From NCBI RefSeq assembly GCF_921293095.1, contig NW_025791658.1, positions 4,836,001-4,900,000 of the forward strand: a stretch of 64,000 bases of DNA. The letters run 5' to 3'. The notes under the pieces were generated by a model. It made no database searches. It worked only from the letters and a program-made list of their open reading frames with translations, and was not told the DNA's origin. Source of the stretch: Ischnura elegans. Its lineage: Eukaryota > Arthropoda > Insecta > Odonata > Coenagrionidae. The translations under genes were made by a program, and so were the position numbers. Positions within the stretch are counted from its first letter, which is position 1. Every line of letters begins with the position of its first letter. Of the stretch, positions 10,601 to 21,300 are shown in pieces.

Positions 10601-13600
10601 CCTGACGTAACATCTCGTTTGCAAAATTCAGCTCCGGCTTAAGGTTGTGAGTGGGAGAATAGAGGTACTAGTGGCACCGACTCCATGGGACCTGAGGGGG
10701 CCCGAACCCCCTCAAAAATTCCTTATGGGTGTGAGGAAAAAATGTGAAAGGGTTGTCGATTTTCCCCGGAGTGTCCAGATATCGAGATTCGAGTTATCAG
10801 GGTGCTAATTTTGATCATATGACTCTTTTAAAATGCTTAAAAAAACTTAAAACTCACTACTTATAAAATTTCCCGGGGCAAGATCCCCGGTTTCCCCCCC
10901 CCCCCCCCCCCCAATATTATTTTTAAGTCAAATTTCCCTGTTTGCGATACTTCTATTAATGTATAAATTCTGTGTCTTTTAGCCCCTTCACTGGTGGGTA
11001 TGTCCTTGAAAATATACTTTCAAACTGTAATTCTTAGGTCCCCACTGAATATAATAAAATAGGGTAGTTTCCTTCATCATAGAAAACGAAAGGCATTGAT
11101 TGCGATTCGTTACTCACCATTAGGGTATTCTTAATATACAAATTATTTAGTTTTAGAAATCCCAGTTTAGACGAATGCCAATGGTCAATTTTTATCCTCA
11201 TTTGAAAAAGGCCAGATTGGTGCCCATGCGATGCCACTCCACGTGACGTCACAAGGACCTAGTTTCTATGCGAGTAGATGGGAGTTTTACATTGTCTGAG
11301 GTTACCAATGCATCCATGAGGCACAGAGCTCAGGGAAACATGTCTTAATAATCATCAATTAAAATTGCATATGGTCGGAATGTTTCCTTCGTTTGGTAGG
11401 GTATTAATAATCCTTATTTAAGCCAAGCGCTACCTGCTAGCAGGGTACTCTGCTACCTGCTAGCATCATGCGTCGTATCAGCGCTCAAAGCCTCACCCCA
11501 AGGTCACCTCACTTGCAGCAGCAGGAACCAGAACGACGTCACACGGAGTTTTCGCGGCATTCATACTTAGCCATCGCGTTTTCGCACACTTGAAAATTTT
11601 CACTTTTCATTTGATCGCGAAAAATAGATATCGTCGTTTAAAAATCTAAATGCGTGAAATACATACTCCAGGGGTGATAATCTTTCGATTTAGGCAATAA
11701 TAGGAAACCACCCCATTTAATACCAATATTTACCTGGTGACTGTCACAGGATTTTTCCATCATTCGCAATACTTCTATTAATGTATTAACTCTATGTCTG
11801 GTTAGCCACTTTACTGGTGGAGATATTCTATATGCAGATGACACCTCGATCATTTCAAGTGAGGTAAATAGGAGCGACCTAGTTAATACCACACAAAGCA
11901 GTATCAACAGCATGTCTGAATGGTGTCATGATAACGCCCTGCAAGTCAACATTGAAAAAACAGTTTTTCCTCAGTTCCATGGCACCCGGTCTCAATGTAC
12001 CTCAAGTATGATCTTAAATGTTGGTCCTCGCATGTGATTTCTCGGGCACATTCAACAAAATTATTAGCTGTTATCCTCACTGACAACCTTGACTGGTCAT
12101 GACATATTGATTTTATAATGAATAAACTATCCACTGGCATATTTATGATAAGAAAGCTGGCTGAAGTAACTACCATTGATACTCTGAAGATGATATATTA
12201 TGCCAAAATATATCCTCACCTAACTGATGGCATCATCTGTTGGGGTAACGCTAGCTGCTGCCACAAAGTCTTCTCTGTGCAGAAACGTTCAGTGAAAGCC
12301 ATGGCCAGAGTTTCCGTGCAATTCCTGGCTTACTGGCTGGTTTCCTGGCTTACCTCTTCATAATGATCTAAAAATTCTAATATTCTCATCACTGTACATA
12401 CTCAACTGTGCCTCTTTTGTTAAAAATAACCCTGAATACTTTCCAAAAAATAGTTATCTTCATAATCACACAACCAGAACCACCGATGACGTTAACCTCA
12501 AAGACAATATCCTAACACTATCTGCTAAAAAGCACCCTTATTCTCCCTATCAAAAATATACAACAAATTACCGTATGATATCAAATGTCTTCCACCTACA
12601 CCATTAAAGAATTCTTTGAAGAAATATTTAATGGAAAACAACTACTATAGCCTGAAGGATTTTATTCTGGGCTCTGAGTAATCTTTGCCCATGAGCCACA
12701 AAAATTGTAACTTTTCCTTTAAACTGTAAAAATTGTAAATATTACATCACTTCATTTATTTGCAACCATTAATGTTTATTTTGACGACTTCCAATGTCAC
12801 CGGTGCATATGTAATCTCTAGGAACAATAAAAATTTTTATTATTATTATATCCTTCAAAATATACTTCGAATTGAGTCCGTGGGTAATTTCAATGGTTTT
12901 TCTTCAGATCACTCACCTTTAGTAATCGTTTTCGAACATCGCCCACTGTTGCAAATCTCCAGATCCTTATGCGAACATGACATTGATTGAGAGCTTGTCT
13001 CGCACTCGTAGCAGGAGAATTCTTTATGTTTGCTATGATATCCGATAATTACTAAGCTGGATGATGGAAGTCCTGAATTATTTAAGAGAAGAAAGGGGTA
13101 AAAAGAAGTAAAGATGATTACACACCGAGCAAAACTACCTCTCAGTGACATATATACTTACTAGACCCTCCTGGACATGTAATCTTTGAGTTACCTTGGT
13201 ATAAAGGGAATGTCAAAGATCCAGAATGAGGTCCAGGAGTAATATGTGTGTGTAACAAGGGGCGGATTCAGGATTGTTTTCTGGAGTAGGCACATAGGAA
13301 TTCTCATATTTGAGAGTAAAAACAAAATATAACAATAGGGTAGCTTCCTTCATCAAAGAAAACGAAAGGCATTGATTGCTATTCGTTACCAACCATTAGT
13401 GCATTCATAATATACAAATTATTTGGTTTTAGAAATCCCAGTTTAGACGAATGGCAATGGTCAATTTTAACCTCATTTGAAAAAGGCCAGATTGGCGCCC
13501 ATGCGATGCCACTCCACGTGACGTCACAGGGACCTAGTTTCTACACGAGAGGATAGGAGTTTTACATCGTCTGAGATTACCAATGCATGCATGAGGCACA

Positions 13601-16600
13601 GAGCTCAGGGAAACATCTCTCAATAATCACCTATTAAAACTGCCTGTGGTCGGAAAGTTTCCTTCAGTTGATAAGGTATTAATAATCCTTATTTAAGCCA
13701 AGCACTACCAGCTAGCAGGATACTCTGCTACCTGCTAGCATCCTGCGTTGTATCAGCACTCATAGCCTTGCCCCAAGGTCACCTCTCTTGCGACAGTGCA
13801 CTGGGAACCAGAACGACGTCACACGGAGTTTTCCCAGCATTCATACTTGCCGGTCACGTTTTCGCACGCTTGAAAATGTTCACTTTTCATTTAATCGTGA
13901 AAAATAGATATTGTCATTTAAAAATCAAAAAGCATGAAATGCGTACTGCAGGAGTAATTATCTTTCGATTTAGGTAATAAAAAATTAATAGGAAACCACC
14001 CCATTACTGTAAAAAGTATTATCTTTATATTCATATGAAAGCTATTTCCTGCTGCCGGGGCGCAGCTAGGAATTAAGGCTAGGGGGCAAGGGGGGGGGTT
14101 GTTTTAGGCTCAACTAGACCTGGGGTGTGTGGTATACCCGCCAGGATAAGAGGGAGGTGCGGGGTTCTCCCCCAGGAAATTTTTAAGACAAATGGTTCAA
14201 AATGGTGAGTTTTATGGCTTTCGAAGGGATATTTTATTAATCCTTACACTCTTCTATAAGTATATTAATCAAATTATGTAAAATGGATTAAACTTAAAAG
14301 TTTCTCTCAGCTCTGGGGGGATTTTACGCCCCAAAACCCCCCCTCGCTGCGCCACTGTCCTGCTGGTACCTACAATTGGAATACGTTTACTCAGTGGCGG
14401 CTCGTCAGTCAAATGCTGGGGGGGGGGGGGGCACACTCCACCAAGGGGCGTCATAATGTTATAATATTATGTGTATGTTAGAGAGTTTTTAAAGCAATCT
14501 AGAGACCATTATGACTCACTAATACACAAAACAATCACTAACATTAACAATCACTAACTCGATTAACTCATCTACAACTAGGCCTATTTACATTAAAACA
14601 GTCTACACGTAATAAGTCAACTGGTCACCAAAACAAGGTATTCTGCAACAAAGCTACACCAAGATTATACGACTGCTGGTCGGCGAGGCGATGTCAACTC
14701 GCTGGATACGTCGCTCTGCGCATGCTCGGGCGGAGTCCCAAGACTTCCACAAGGCACAAGCTTAGGCACGTCATAGCACCAGCAGCCCCCACCACTACCA
14801 CTCTCCATATAACTGCATGGTGATGGATTGGGAAATTCTGGCCAGCGCCCCTCGGCTACAAATACGAACTTCTCGTGCTATTTTTGCGTGTTTTCCCTAC
14901 ATTTTCGATGTATTCGATTGAAAAAAACATCTTGGTTAATTAGATGTATAATTATAATTGAATGGGTATTTAATTGTTTTTCCTTTTTTCAAATCTTTTG
15001 GGGGGGCGCCGTCCGAGTGTCCTTGCATGGGCAAGCCGCCCCTGCGTTTCCCATCCTAGGAGTGGCATGAGAATATTGTAAACCTCTTTGTACGGAGCTC
15101 TTTTTTGGGGTGGAGTTACCCTGGTAGTTTCGTCCCTCAGAATTAGGACACAGCTAAATCCATCCCTTACCCCGGCCACTGGACTACACCCCCTAACCCA
15201 ATCATAGCACGAATCCACAGTCAACTTATTGCATTACCAGTGTTTTTTTTCAACCAAACATTGTATTTGATTTTCAATAATCTACTCTTCTAAAAAATTA
15301 CTCGTATTTTATTAAGTTTTGTGGAATTTTAAACTGGTTTCTAGCGTAATTAACTACAAAGTTAGTAAATAGAAGGTAATATGGTTATAAGTCTGGAAGT
15401 CCGTTATTCTTAATGCTAAAATTCCGTTTAAAAATTGCTTGGGCACGGAGCAAAACGAAGAATTCATTTCAAAGTATAAAACAATGGTAGTGTGTAATGA
15501 AATATACCATTGAAAATACTAATGACAATATAATCACTTTGCAAGGGATTTCTGCAGTGAGGATGGTCATAAATGAGTGGTAGGGTCGGGCTTTATTGCA
15601 TGGGGAGTGGCCATAAGGACTCGCTTAAGTAGTTCTCAGGTCGGGCCTGAATATATGACAATTATTACCTCAGCGGTCACTTCCTTTCCTTTGCATCGGC
15701 TACAGCCGACATCCGCTCGTTTGCATTGAAAAATCCACGACAGCTATACCTCACGTCAGGTTTATGGGTTTGAACTTCCCGTCGGCTCCACCCGTCGTCT
15801 GGCATGAAAGGGTTAAGAGTAGGGGTAGGGGAACGTGCCCCTCTGCCCCCCTCCCCTAAATCCGCCGCCCATGCGATGCCACTCCACGTGACGTCACAGG
15901 GACCTAGTTTCTATACGAGTAGATAGGAGTTATACATCGTCTGAGGTTACCGATGCATGCATGAGGCGCAGAGCTCAGGGAAACATGTCTTAATAATCAC
16001 CTATTAAAACTGGCTAAGGTCGGAAAGTTTTCTTCATTTGATAAGGTATTAATAATCCTTATTTAAGCCAAGTGCTACCTGCTAGCAGGGTACTCTGCTA
16101 CCTGCTAGCAGCCTGCATCGCAGCGGCGCACACATCTTGGCCCCTATGTCACCTCACAATGCAGCAGCAGGAACCAGTCTGACGTCACACGGGCTTTTCC
16201 CAGCACTCATACTTAGCCGTCGCATTTTCGCGCGCTTGAAAATGTTCACTTTTCATTTTATCGCGAAAAATGGATATCATCATTTAAAAATGAAAAAGCG
16301 TGAAATGCGTACTCCAGGAGTAATAATCTTTCGATTTAGGCAATAAAAAAACAATAGGAAACCACCCTATTCTCATGGCAGGAGTTTTAGGTAAAGGAGC
16401 AATACAATTAAGTACGTATCTATAAGATAGCATTGTCTTGGACATGGATGTAAACAGTTTAAAGAAAACTATCTAAAATTTTGCACGTAACGTGATTATT
16501 TTTCATTACGATAAAAGTATATGTTGCTCAAAATATATTTTATGCCCCCCACTTGAGTTTTCTCTGTATCCGTTACTGTACAGGCAGGGGTGAAACCAGG

Positions 16601-17380
16601 ATTTCTTTCTGAGGGGGGGGAACAAGCAAGGCCGTATCCAGGATTATGTTCTGGGGGGGCAAAAGGATACCTCATAATACAAAATGAATGCAATGACAAT
16701 GGTACCGTATTAAAAATCTTGTAAATATTTTTTAAGGGTCTGGGGGGGGTGGGGGGGGAGGGGTTAGATTCGCCTATTTGTACAGGTATGATGATGGTAT
16801 ACATATGTAACGACAAACGATGGAAAAAATGATTTGTTTACCACGCACGGGATCAACTTATACCCCGCTCCACACAATTGTAAAACTATCTATGTAACCT
16901 CTTGAACCAAGTTATTAATACTTATCTTAAGACGGCTTATTAATAATTTGGTCGGAGATCAAATGAGGAGTTTAGAAAACGCTGTGAATTAAAATTTAAA
17001 TGCGTAAAATTAAACCATAAGTGCACTAAAATATTCATTCCATACAATTAAACCAAATTATGAACTTGAATATTCATTGGATATGACATCCCAAGGGATA
17101 TTCAAATATTGCCGCTATTCTCAGGACCAAATATGTCTCACAATTCAATTTAGTTGCTTAGATATTTACTTAACAGTAAATTGAAATCAGAAAAATAGTA
17201 ATTAAAAACCAACAGGAGAGAGTTAGGTGAGAAAAGAAAATTCCTATTACTTGACTTATCTCGTATGAGTGGTTAATATGGCTCGGTAATTAATCATAGA
17301 CAAAGAAATTTCTTACCGCGGTAATTGCCAATATCAGCGACCATCAAGATCAGACAGAGTATTAACTTGATTAAAAACAT
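7439..17380 (-). CDS. Left Ly6/uPAR-domain GPI-anchored protein gene (3 exons, 138 aa)
   Basis: Spliced model join(17317-17380, 12917-13051, 7439-7656) on the minus strand gives 417 nt, 138 aa plus stop. The protein has a signal peptide starting MFLIKLILCLILMV, then CYEC at residues 35-38, further cysteines at 47, 55, 60, 79, 88, 92 and 100, then CC-KENA-CN at 103-110, and a hydrophobic C-terminal tail after about residue 113. This is the layout of Ly6/uPAR three-finger proteins held by GPI at the cell surface; such proteins modulate receptors or channels or act in septate-junction assembly. It has 12 cysteines rather than the usual ten. Both introns (4265 and 5260 bp) are phase 1. The right-hand gene starting at 18304 has the same structure in the opposite direction. 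No specific orthologue is recognised, so no symbol is given. The family call is firm; exact splice sites are inferred by eye. Confidence 0.85.
7657..8405. other. Intron 2 of left Ly6 gene, unassigned part
   Basis: No recognised repeat or RNA. Confidence 0.4.
8410..8585 (+). mobile_element. hAT-B, truncated copy
   Basis: Begins GGGGCACAGCTAGGAATT and runs through the ATACCCACCAGGATAAG segment, then loses similarity after GGCTTTCTGAGGG. The right end is missing. Confidence 0.6.
8890..9560 (-). pseudogene. LINE reverse transcriptase C-terminal fragment
   Basis: The minus strand encodes 150 codons including RPILEYCSIIWSPFYVKYV and IEKVQHKFLRII, the region after the catalytic domain in jockey/CR1-type LINE proteins. 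It ends near 9077 and is followed by an AT-rich 3' UTR. The palm domain is missing, so this is a 5'-truncated copy in the intron of the left Ly6 gene. Confidence 0.75.
9724..9876 (+). pseudogene. Penelope-like C-terminal coding fragment
   Basis: The plus strand encodes KFWKRLVKESIEIR, then NTLNRDAGYSLSNVWKPAL and a stop at 9874. This is the same Penelope C-terminal signature seen at 297-500. The upstream nuclease and reverse transcriptase are absent. A hammerhead-like core follows 60 bp downstream. Confidence 0.65.
9939..9970 (+). ncRNA. Hammerhead-like ribozyme core (Penelope-associated)
   Basis: CTGATGA, then a stretch that can pair GAAC with GTTC, then GAAAC. One extra base precedes the helix. 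It lies just downstream of the Penelope coding relic, the expected position. Confidence 0.4.
9990..10675. other. Intron 2 of left Ly6 gene, unassigned part
   Basis: Penelope 3' sequence may extend to about 10060. Beyond that nothing is recognised. Confidence 0.35.
10690..10900 (+). repeat. Dispersed repeat R4, copy 2
   Basis: Inverted match to 1520-1715, ending in a C-run of about 18. Class unknown. Confidence 0.55.
11061..11714 (+). mobile_element. MITE-A, copy 2
   Basis: 654 bp from AGGGTAGTTTCCTTC to GGAAACCACCCC, flanked by AT on both sides. Carries CACGTGACGTCAC near 11240 and the GCTAGCAGGGTACTC block near 11438. Sits in intron 2 of the left Ly6 gene. Confidence 0.9.
11810..12850 (+). 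pseudogene. LINE reverse transcriptase fragment with 3' tail
   Basis: The plus strand encodes ILYADDTSIIS, the catalytic YADD box, followed by SEWCHDNALQVNIEKT. After frame breaks come LKMIYYAKIYPHLTDGIICW and VFSVQKRSVKAMA, all typical of jockey/CR1-group LINEs. The 3' part from 12515 matches the fragment at 4690-5025 and ends in a TTATTATTAT microsatellite. Frameshifts and stops show it is dead. It lies in intron 2 of the left Ly6 gene and runs in the opposite direction. Confidence 0.75.
12917..13051 (-). CDS. Left Ly6 gene, exon 2 (first finger)
   Basis: 135 nt encoding the CYEC start of the domain and cysteines 3-5. The donor is AAAG|GTGAGT, phase 1. Two acceptors fit the frame: one after CATCCAGCTTAG at 13051, chosen because it has the better pyrimidine tract, and a shorter one after ACATAAAG just before the EFSCYEC codons. 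The choice changes only about ten residues before the first cysteine. A LINE 3' end stops about 65 bp beyond the donor. Confidence 0.8.
13337..14002 (+). mobile_element. MITE-A, copy 3
   Basis: 666 bp from AGGGTAGCTTCC to GGAAACCACCCC, with AT flanks and CACGTGACGTCAC near 13516. In intron 1 of the left Ly6 gene. Confidence 0.9.
14055..14357 (+). mobile_element. hAT-B, copy with perfect target duplication
   Basis: 303 bp flanked by TCCTGCTG at 14047-14054 and again at 14358-14365, an exact 8-bp duplication. Ends CCGGGGCGCAGCTAGG / GCTGCGCCACTG. This copy defines the family as hAT type. Confidence 0.85.
14392..15044. mobile_element. Second hAT-like element
   Basis: 653 bp with ends CAGTGGCGGCTCGTC / CAAGCCGCCCCTG and flanks CGTTTACT / CGTTTCCC, a 6-of-8 match. 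No transposase frame is visible, so non-autonomous. Confidence 0.5.
15045..15865. other. Intron 1 of left Ly6 gene, unassigned part
   Basis: Contains GGCATGAAAGGGTTAA near 15812, which resembles a piggyBac-like right end with TTAA, but no partner end was found. Otherwise nothing recognised. Confidence 0.35.
15866..16368 (+). mobile_element. MITE-A, left-truncated copy 4
   Basis: Begins inside the element at GCCCATGCGATGCC and runs to the normal end GGAAACCACCCT followed by AT. Retains CACGTGACGTCAC near 15886. Confidence 0.85.
16380..17300. other. Intron 1 of left Ly6 gene, unassigned part
   Basis: G-tract fragments near 16600-16760 resemble the ends of dispersed elements (CCAGGATTATGTTCTGGGGG). 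The remainder up to exon 1 is AT-rich and free of recognised repeats. Confidence 0.4.
17317..17380 (-). CDS. Left Ly6 gene, exon 1 (signal peptide)
   Basis: 64 nt coding for 21 residues plus one base. The start is the first ATG in frame: an in-frame TGA lies 15 nt upstream of it, at about 17398. The donor reads CGCG|GTAAGAAATTTC, a strong consensus, and leaves phase 1. The donor context GTAAGAAATTT is identical to that of exon 1 of the right-hand gene, which supports common ancestry. Confidence 0.82.
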
Positions 17381-17530
17381 TCTGTATGTTATTTTTCAAA
17401 TACATAGTGCGATTTATGATAACTAGAAAGTTCATACGCGGCGCTTTGACGACGACAATGTGACGAAACCTATGCGTAATTTAATTAATAAATAAAGCCC
17501 ATTTGTCTAACGCATATAAGTATTACAACT

Positions 17531-17537
17531 CTTTATA
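17531..17537 (-). promoter_or_regulatory. Candidate TATA box of left Ly6 gene
   Basis: The minus strand reads GGGTATAAAG, about 150 bp upstream of the start codon. This would place transcription start near 17505 with a leader of about 125 nt. Short upstream ATGs occur in that leader. No initiator motif is clear. Confidence 0.35.
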
Positions 17538-17837
17538 CCCTGATAGATATGATAAATTGCTAGTATTTATTCCATTTGTAGCTAGTAATCGGAAAGGCCT
17601 ATTTTATCCCATAGGCTGATAGATTGGGTGTATTTTAATTACGCGCGTTTAGTTCGGAAAGCCGCTTTCCCGTAAAAATCTTTTATGTTGGCACTACGTA
17701 CTACTTTGGCTGGATCTTGGGCTAATTCACGTAATGTGCGCTGAATGTAAACAAACATAGCATTAAAGTTGACGCAGGTGTGGAGGGTACCTGCGAACCT
17801 TTGACATTAGATTTTGGGGAACGGTTGAGGTGTACCC

Positions 17838-17844
17838 TTATATA
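17838..17844 (+). promoter_or_regulatory. Candidate TATA box of right Ly6 gene
   Basis: The plus strand reads CCCTTATATACG here. Transcription from about 17870 would leave a leader of about 435 nt, or a shorter one if the CACAG|GTGTGAG near 17875 is a 5' UTR donor. Support is by motif only. Confidence 0.25.
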
Positions 17845-18303
17845 CGATGTGAATTTGTAGCTCGAAGCACAGGTGTGAGTTTTTGTCTTAATTATTTGGA
17901 ATTATCCCTGTTGAGATCCCCCAAATATTTATGTATTCATCCGTTTGACCACGGCATTGACGCCCCTTATTCCACTATTCTTTGCTTTTTACATAATATT
18001 TTATTGCTGGTAGAATGCGTCGTAATCCCACTAGAATGGCTAGTCTTGGGGTTTCTATTTGCCTCACCTTTACGGCGGTGCTTCTCAAACGAAGACGCTG
18101 TACATGGATGGACCCCTGAAGAGTCTGCGCAGATTCGCTGCACAAATAAAAGAGAACGGAATGCTGAATTGTATCTTGTGGTGTATTTACATATCATAGT
18201 ACGTATTTCCGTTCTGTATTCTTCCCTATTTTCGCCGAAATCCGGTCACAAATCATTTTATTAGACTGAAGCTAACGTCATTTTGACTTTTCGGCGAAGA
18301 GAT

Positions 18304-18379
18304 ATGTCAGGAAGAATGCTGATTACGAAGATAATTATGGTCTTTATTGTTTGGAGCGTGCGTGTGGACAATTTTCTGG
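18304..18379 (+). CDS. Right Ly6 gene, exon 1 (signal peptide)
   Basis: 76 nt, ending CTGG|GTAAGAAATTT, phase 1. An in-frame TAG at 18262 bounds the start. Met1 or Met5 could serve as the initiator; Met1 is taken as the first. Confidence 0.8.
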
Positions 18380-21300
18380 GTAAGAAATTTACTTGTTTTC
18401 GACTTCCAATTTTCTGCTTATTGAAAATTCGTTCTTTTATCATAAATACTTAAATACTGTTTGTCGTTACCATTTTTTATTGTACTCCAGGCACGTAAAT
18501 TACTTTCCATTACATTTGTAGGCAGTATTTCTTGTGTTGAATGAAGTTTTTAGTCGTAAGGATTCAAAATACAGTTATAATAGCCTCTAGCATACCTTAC
18601 TTATCGAAACACCCGTATATATGGGTGTTTCGATTTATATTGTGTAAAAGCGTCGAACTTCAATTCAGAGAATCCTTTTGCGTCTAAGTAGCCAGCCATA
18701 GGTCCACCTAAAATTTTTCTAAGTGAAAGATTGTTTATGTAAGTTATAACATTAATATTGAATGTGTATTTTTATGAATATTATCATGTCTTTGAGAACA
18801 CTCATGTACACTATGGTTACCAGAGATGGTTAGAGTACAATAAACTATAACGACTCAATTAGAGTTACTTTTTAAAATTTTAATATGTTACCGGTACCAT
18901 TCAGTGGTGCAGCCAGTGGGGGTTTTGGGGGATAAAACACCCCTCCAGCTCAGAGACATTGCTAAGTTAAATCCATTTCACTTAATGGGATTTCTGTTAC
19001 ACATAGAATAGTGTAAGCATTTATAAAATATCCCCCAGAAAGACATAGAACTTACTATTTTGAAGCATGTATCATAAATTTTTTCTGAAGGCCACCACTC
19101 CTCCCACTTACCCTGGTGGGTATTCTATACCTCCGTGACCAGTGGGGTAGCCAGGAATTTCGTTCGGGGGGGTCCAAAACTGGGGGGGGGGTTAAAAAAA
19201 CAGCGGCTACTAATTTGTGGGTGTTAAGTTAATATTAGTACTTTTTATTATCGAAAATGCTTCATTTGTCTAAGAAACATTTTGTGAAGTATCATTATTT
19301 TTCGATATTTTGTTTTCTTCTGTGAAGGAAAGTAATTGTGTTTTTATATTTCGGGAGGGGTCCGGACCCTCAGGCAGGGGCGAAGCTAGGAATTAAGGCT
19401 GGGGGGAGGGGTTTAGGTGCAACTAATACCGGGGTGTGTGGGGGTATAGTATACCCACCAGGATTAGCGGTAGGTGCGAGATTAACCCTTTCCGTGCTGT
19501 TCAATCTCCGAAAACCTACTCCTCACATGCGGCGAAAATATTAAAATGCGTTTCCTGGGCCCATGGAGCAGGTACTTCCAGGATGGGTGTGGTACACCCT
19601 CCGAAGGGTCGCTAATCCGCGGCCCTATCCTTGACGAGCTCACCCACGCAGGACCGTCTCTGCGACCCTATGAGCAGGCAGCCTACCTCCCGAAAAGGGA
19701 CCACTCTGACTGCAATTTGAAAATCAATCACTCAATCCAATCATCAAAAAATGATTGTTTTCATTGCAATCCTGCCAATCAAGCAATCAAGCATGTCTTC
19801 TAGAAACGTGGCTGCGGACAACCGGAAAAATGGCCATTTTAGCAAAGTTAACGAAACCGTTATTTTTCATCGCAGAAACACGGTTCAAAGACGTACTTGA
19901 TTGCATGATTGGCAGGAGTGCGATGAAAACAATAAGTTTTTGATGATCGTGTTGAGTGATTGATTTTCAAATTGCAGTCAGAGCAGTCACTTTTCGGGAG
20001 GTAGGCTGCCTGCTCGTTGGGTCGAGGAGACGGTCCTGCGTGGGTGAGCTGGTCGAGGATTGGGTCGCGGATTAGCGACCCTTCGAAGTGCTTCGGCGAA
20101 AGTGCTGACCGCATGGCAGGGGGGAAGTAAAAGTACGTCCACAGCAGTGAAAGGGTTAATAAATTCCAGAATTTTAAGATAAACGGTTCAAAATGGTGAG
20201 TTTTACAGCTTTCTAAGGGATATCTTATTAATCCTTAGATTATTCTATTAGTAATATCAATACAATTAACACTTGAATGCCGAAGGGTGTCATTTTGACA
20301 CCCCTCGCAAACATTTTTTTCAAAGCTGGCCTTTAAAGAGTGTTGCAGAATAAAATATTTTGTGACTTTTAATCATTTTTAGGGCTCAATAATACGACAG
20401 TGTTAAGGGTACACCCCTCTCTTTTTTCCGTTTTAAAAATCCAAATTTCCCTTCAATGCCGGAGGGTGTCATTTTGACACCCAGTATATTTTATCATTTA
20501 TTCGTTCGGATTAGGTGTTTCGTGGGATGCGGTTTGATTATTACTATCCAAATTAGTATTTTAAAATAGAATGTTCATTACCTTCACAATAGGGTGGTTT
20601 CCTATTATTTTTTTATTGCCTAAATTGAAAGATTATTACTCCTGGAGTACGTATTTCACGCTTTTAGATTTTTAAATGACGATATCTATTTTTCGCGATT
20701 AAATGAAAAGTGAAAATTTTCAAGCACGCGAAAACGCGACGCATAAGTAGGAATGATGGGAAAAAGTCCGTGCGACGCATTTCTGGTTCCCCCTCCCGCC
20801 TTGTGAGGTGACCTTGATCGAGGCTCTGAGCGCTGATAGGACGCAGGATGCTAGCGGGTAGCTGAGTACCTTGCTGGCTGGTAGCGCTTGGCTTAAAAAG
20901 GTTTATTAATACCTTATCAAAGGAAGAAAACTTTCCGACCTAAGCCAGTTTTAATAGGTGATTATTAAGACATGTTTCCCTGAGCTCTGTGCCTCATGCA
21001 TGCATTGGTTACCTCAGACGATGTATAACTCCTATCCTCTCGTGTAGAAACTAGGTCCCTGTGACGTCACGTGGAGTGGAATCGCATGGGCGCCAATCTG
21101 GCCTTTTTCAAATGAGGTTAAAATTGACCCTTACCATTCGTCAAAACCGGTATTTCAAAAACCAAATAATTTGTGTATTATGAATACACTAATGGTGGGT
21201 AACGAATCGCAATCAATGCCTTTCGTTTTCTTTGATGAAGGAAACTACCCTATTGTTTATGCTTCACATAATTTCAGAAAATATCAGTTGCTTAACATTT

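Larger units (their letters stand above)
17381..18303. promoter_or_regulatory. Divergent intergenic region between the two Ly6 start codons
   Basis: This 923-bp stretch separates the outward-facing first exons. It contains none of the repeat families found elsewhere in the window, while both sides are packed with them, which fits selection against insertions in a promoter. It holds CpG-containing patches near 17640-17670 and TATA-like motifs facing each way. Open frames across it, including one at 17830-18264, have no recognisable domain and are probably chance. No 5' UTR exon could be fixed. Confidence 0.5.

Noticed and set aside
17830-18264. 144-codon frame upstream of the right Ly6 exon 1
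   Set aside because: No recognisable domain, an overlapping frame on the other strand is also open, and it lies in the presumed promoter or leader.
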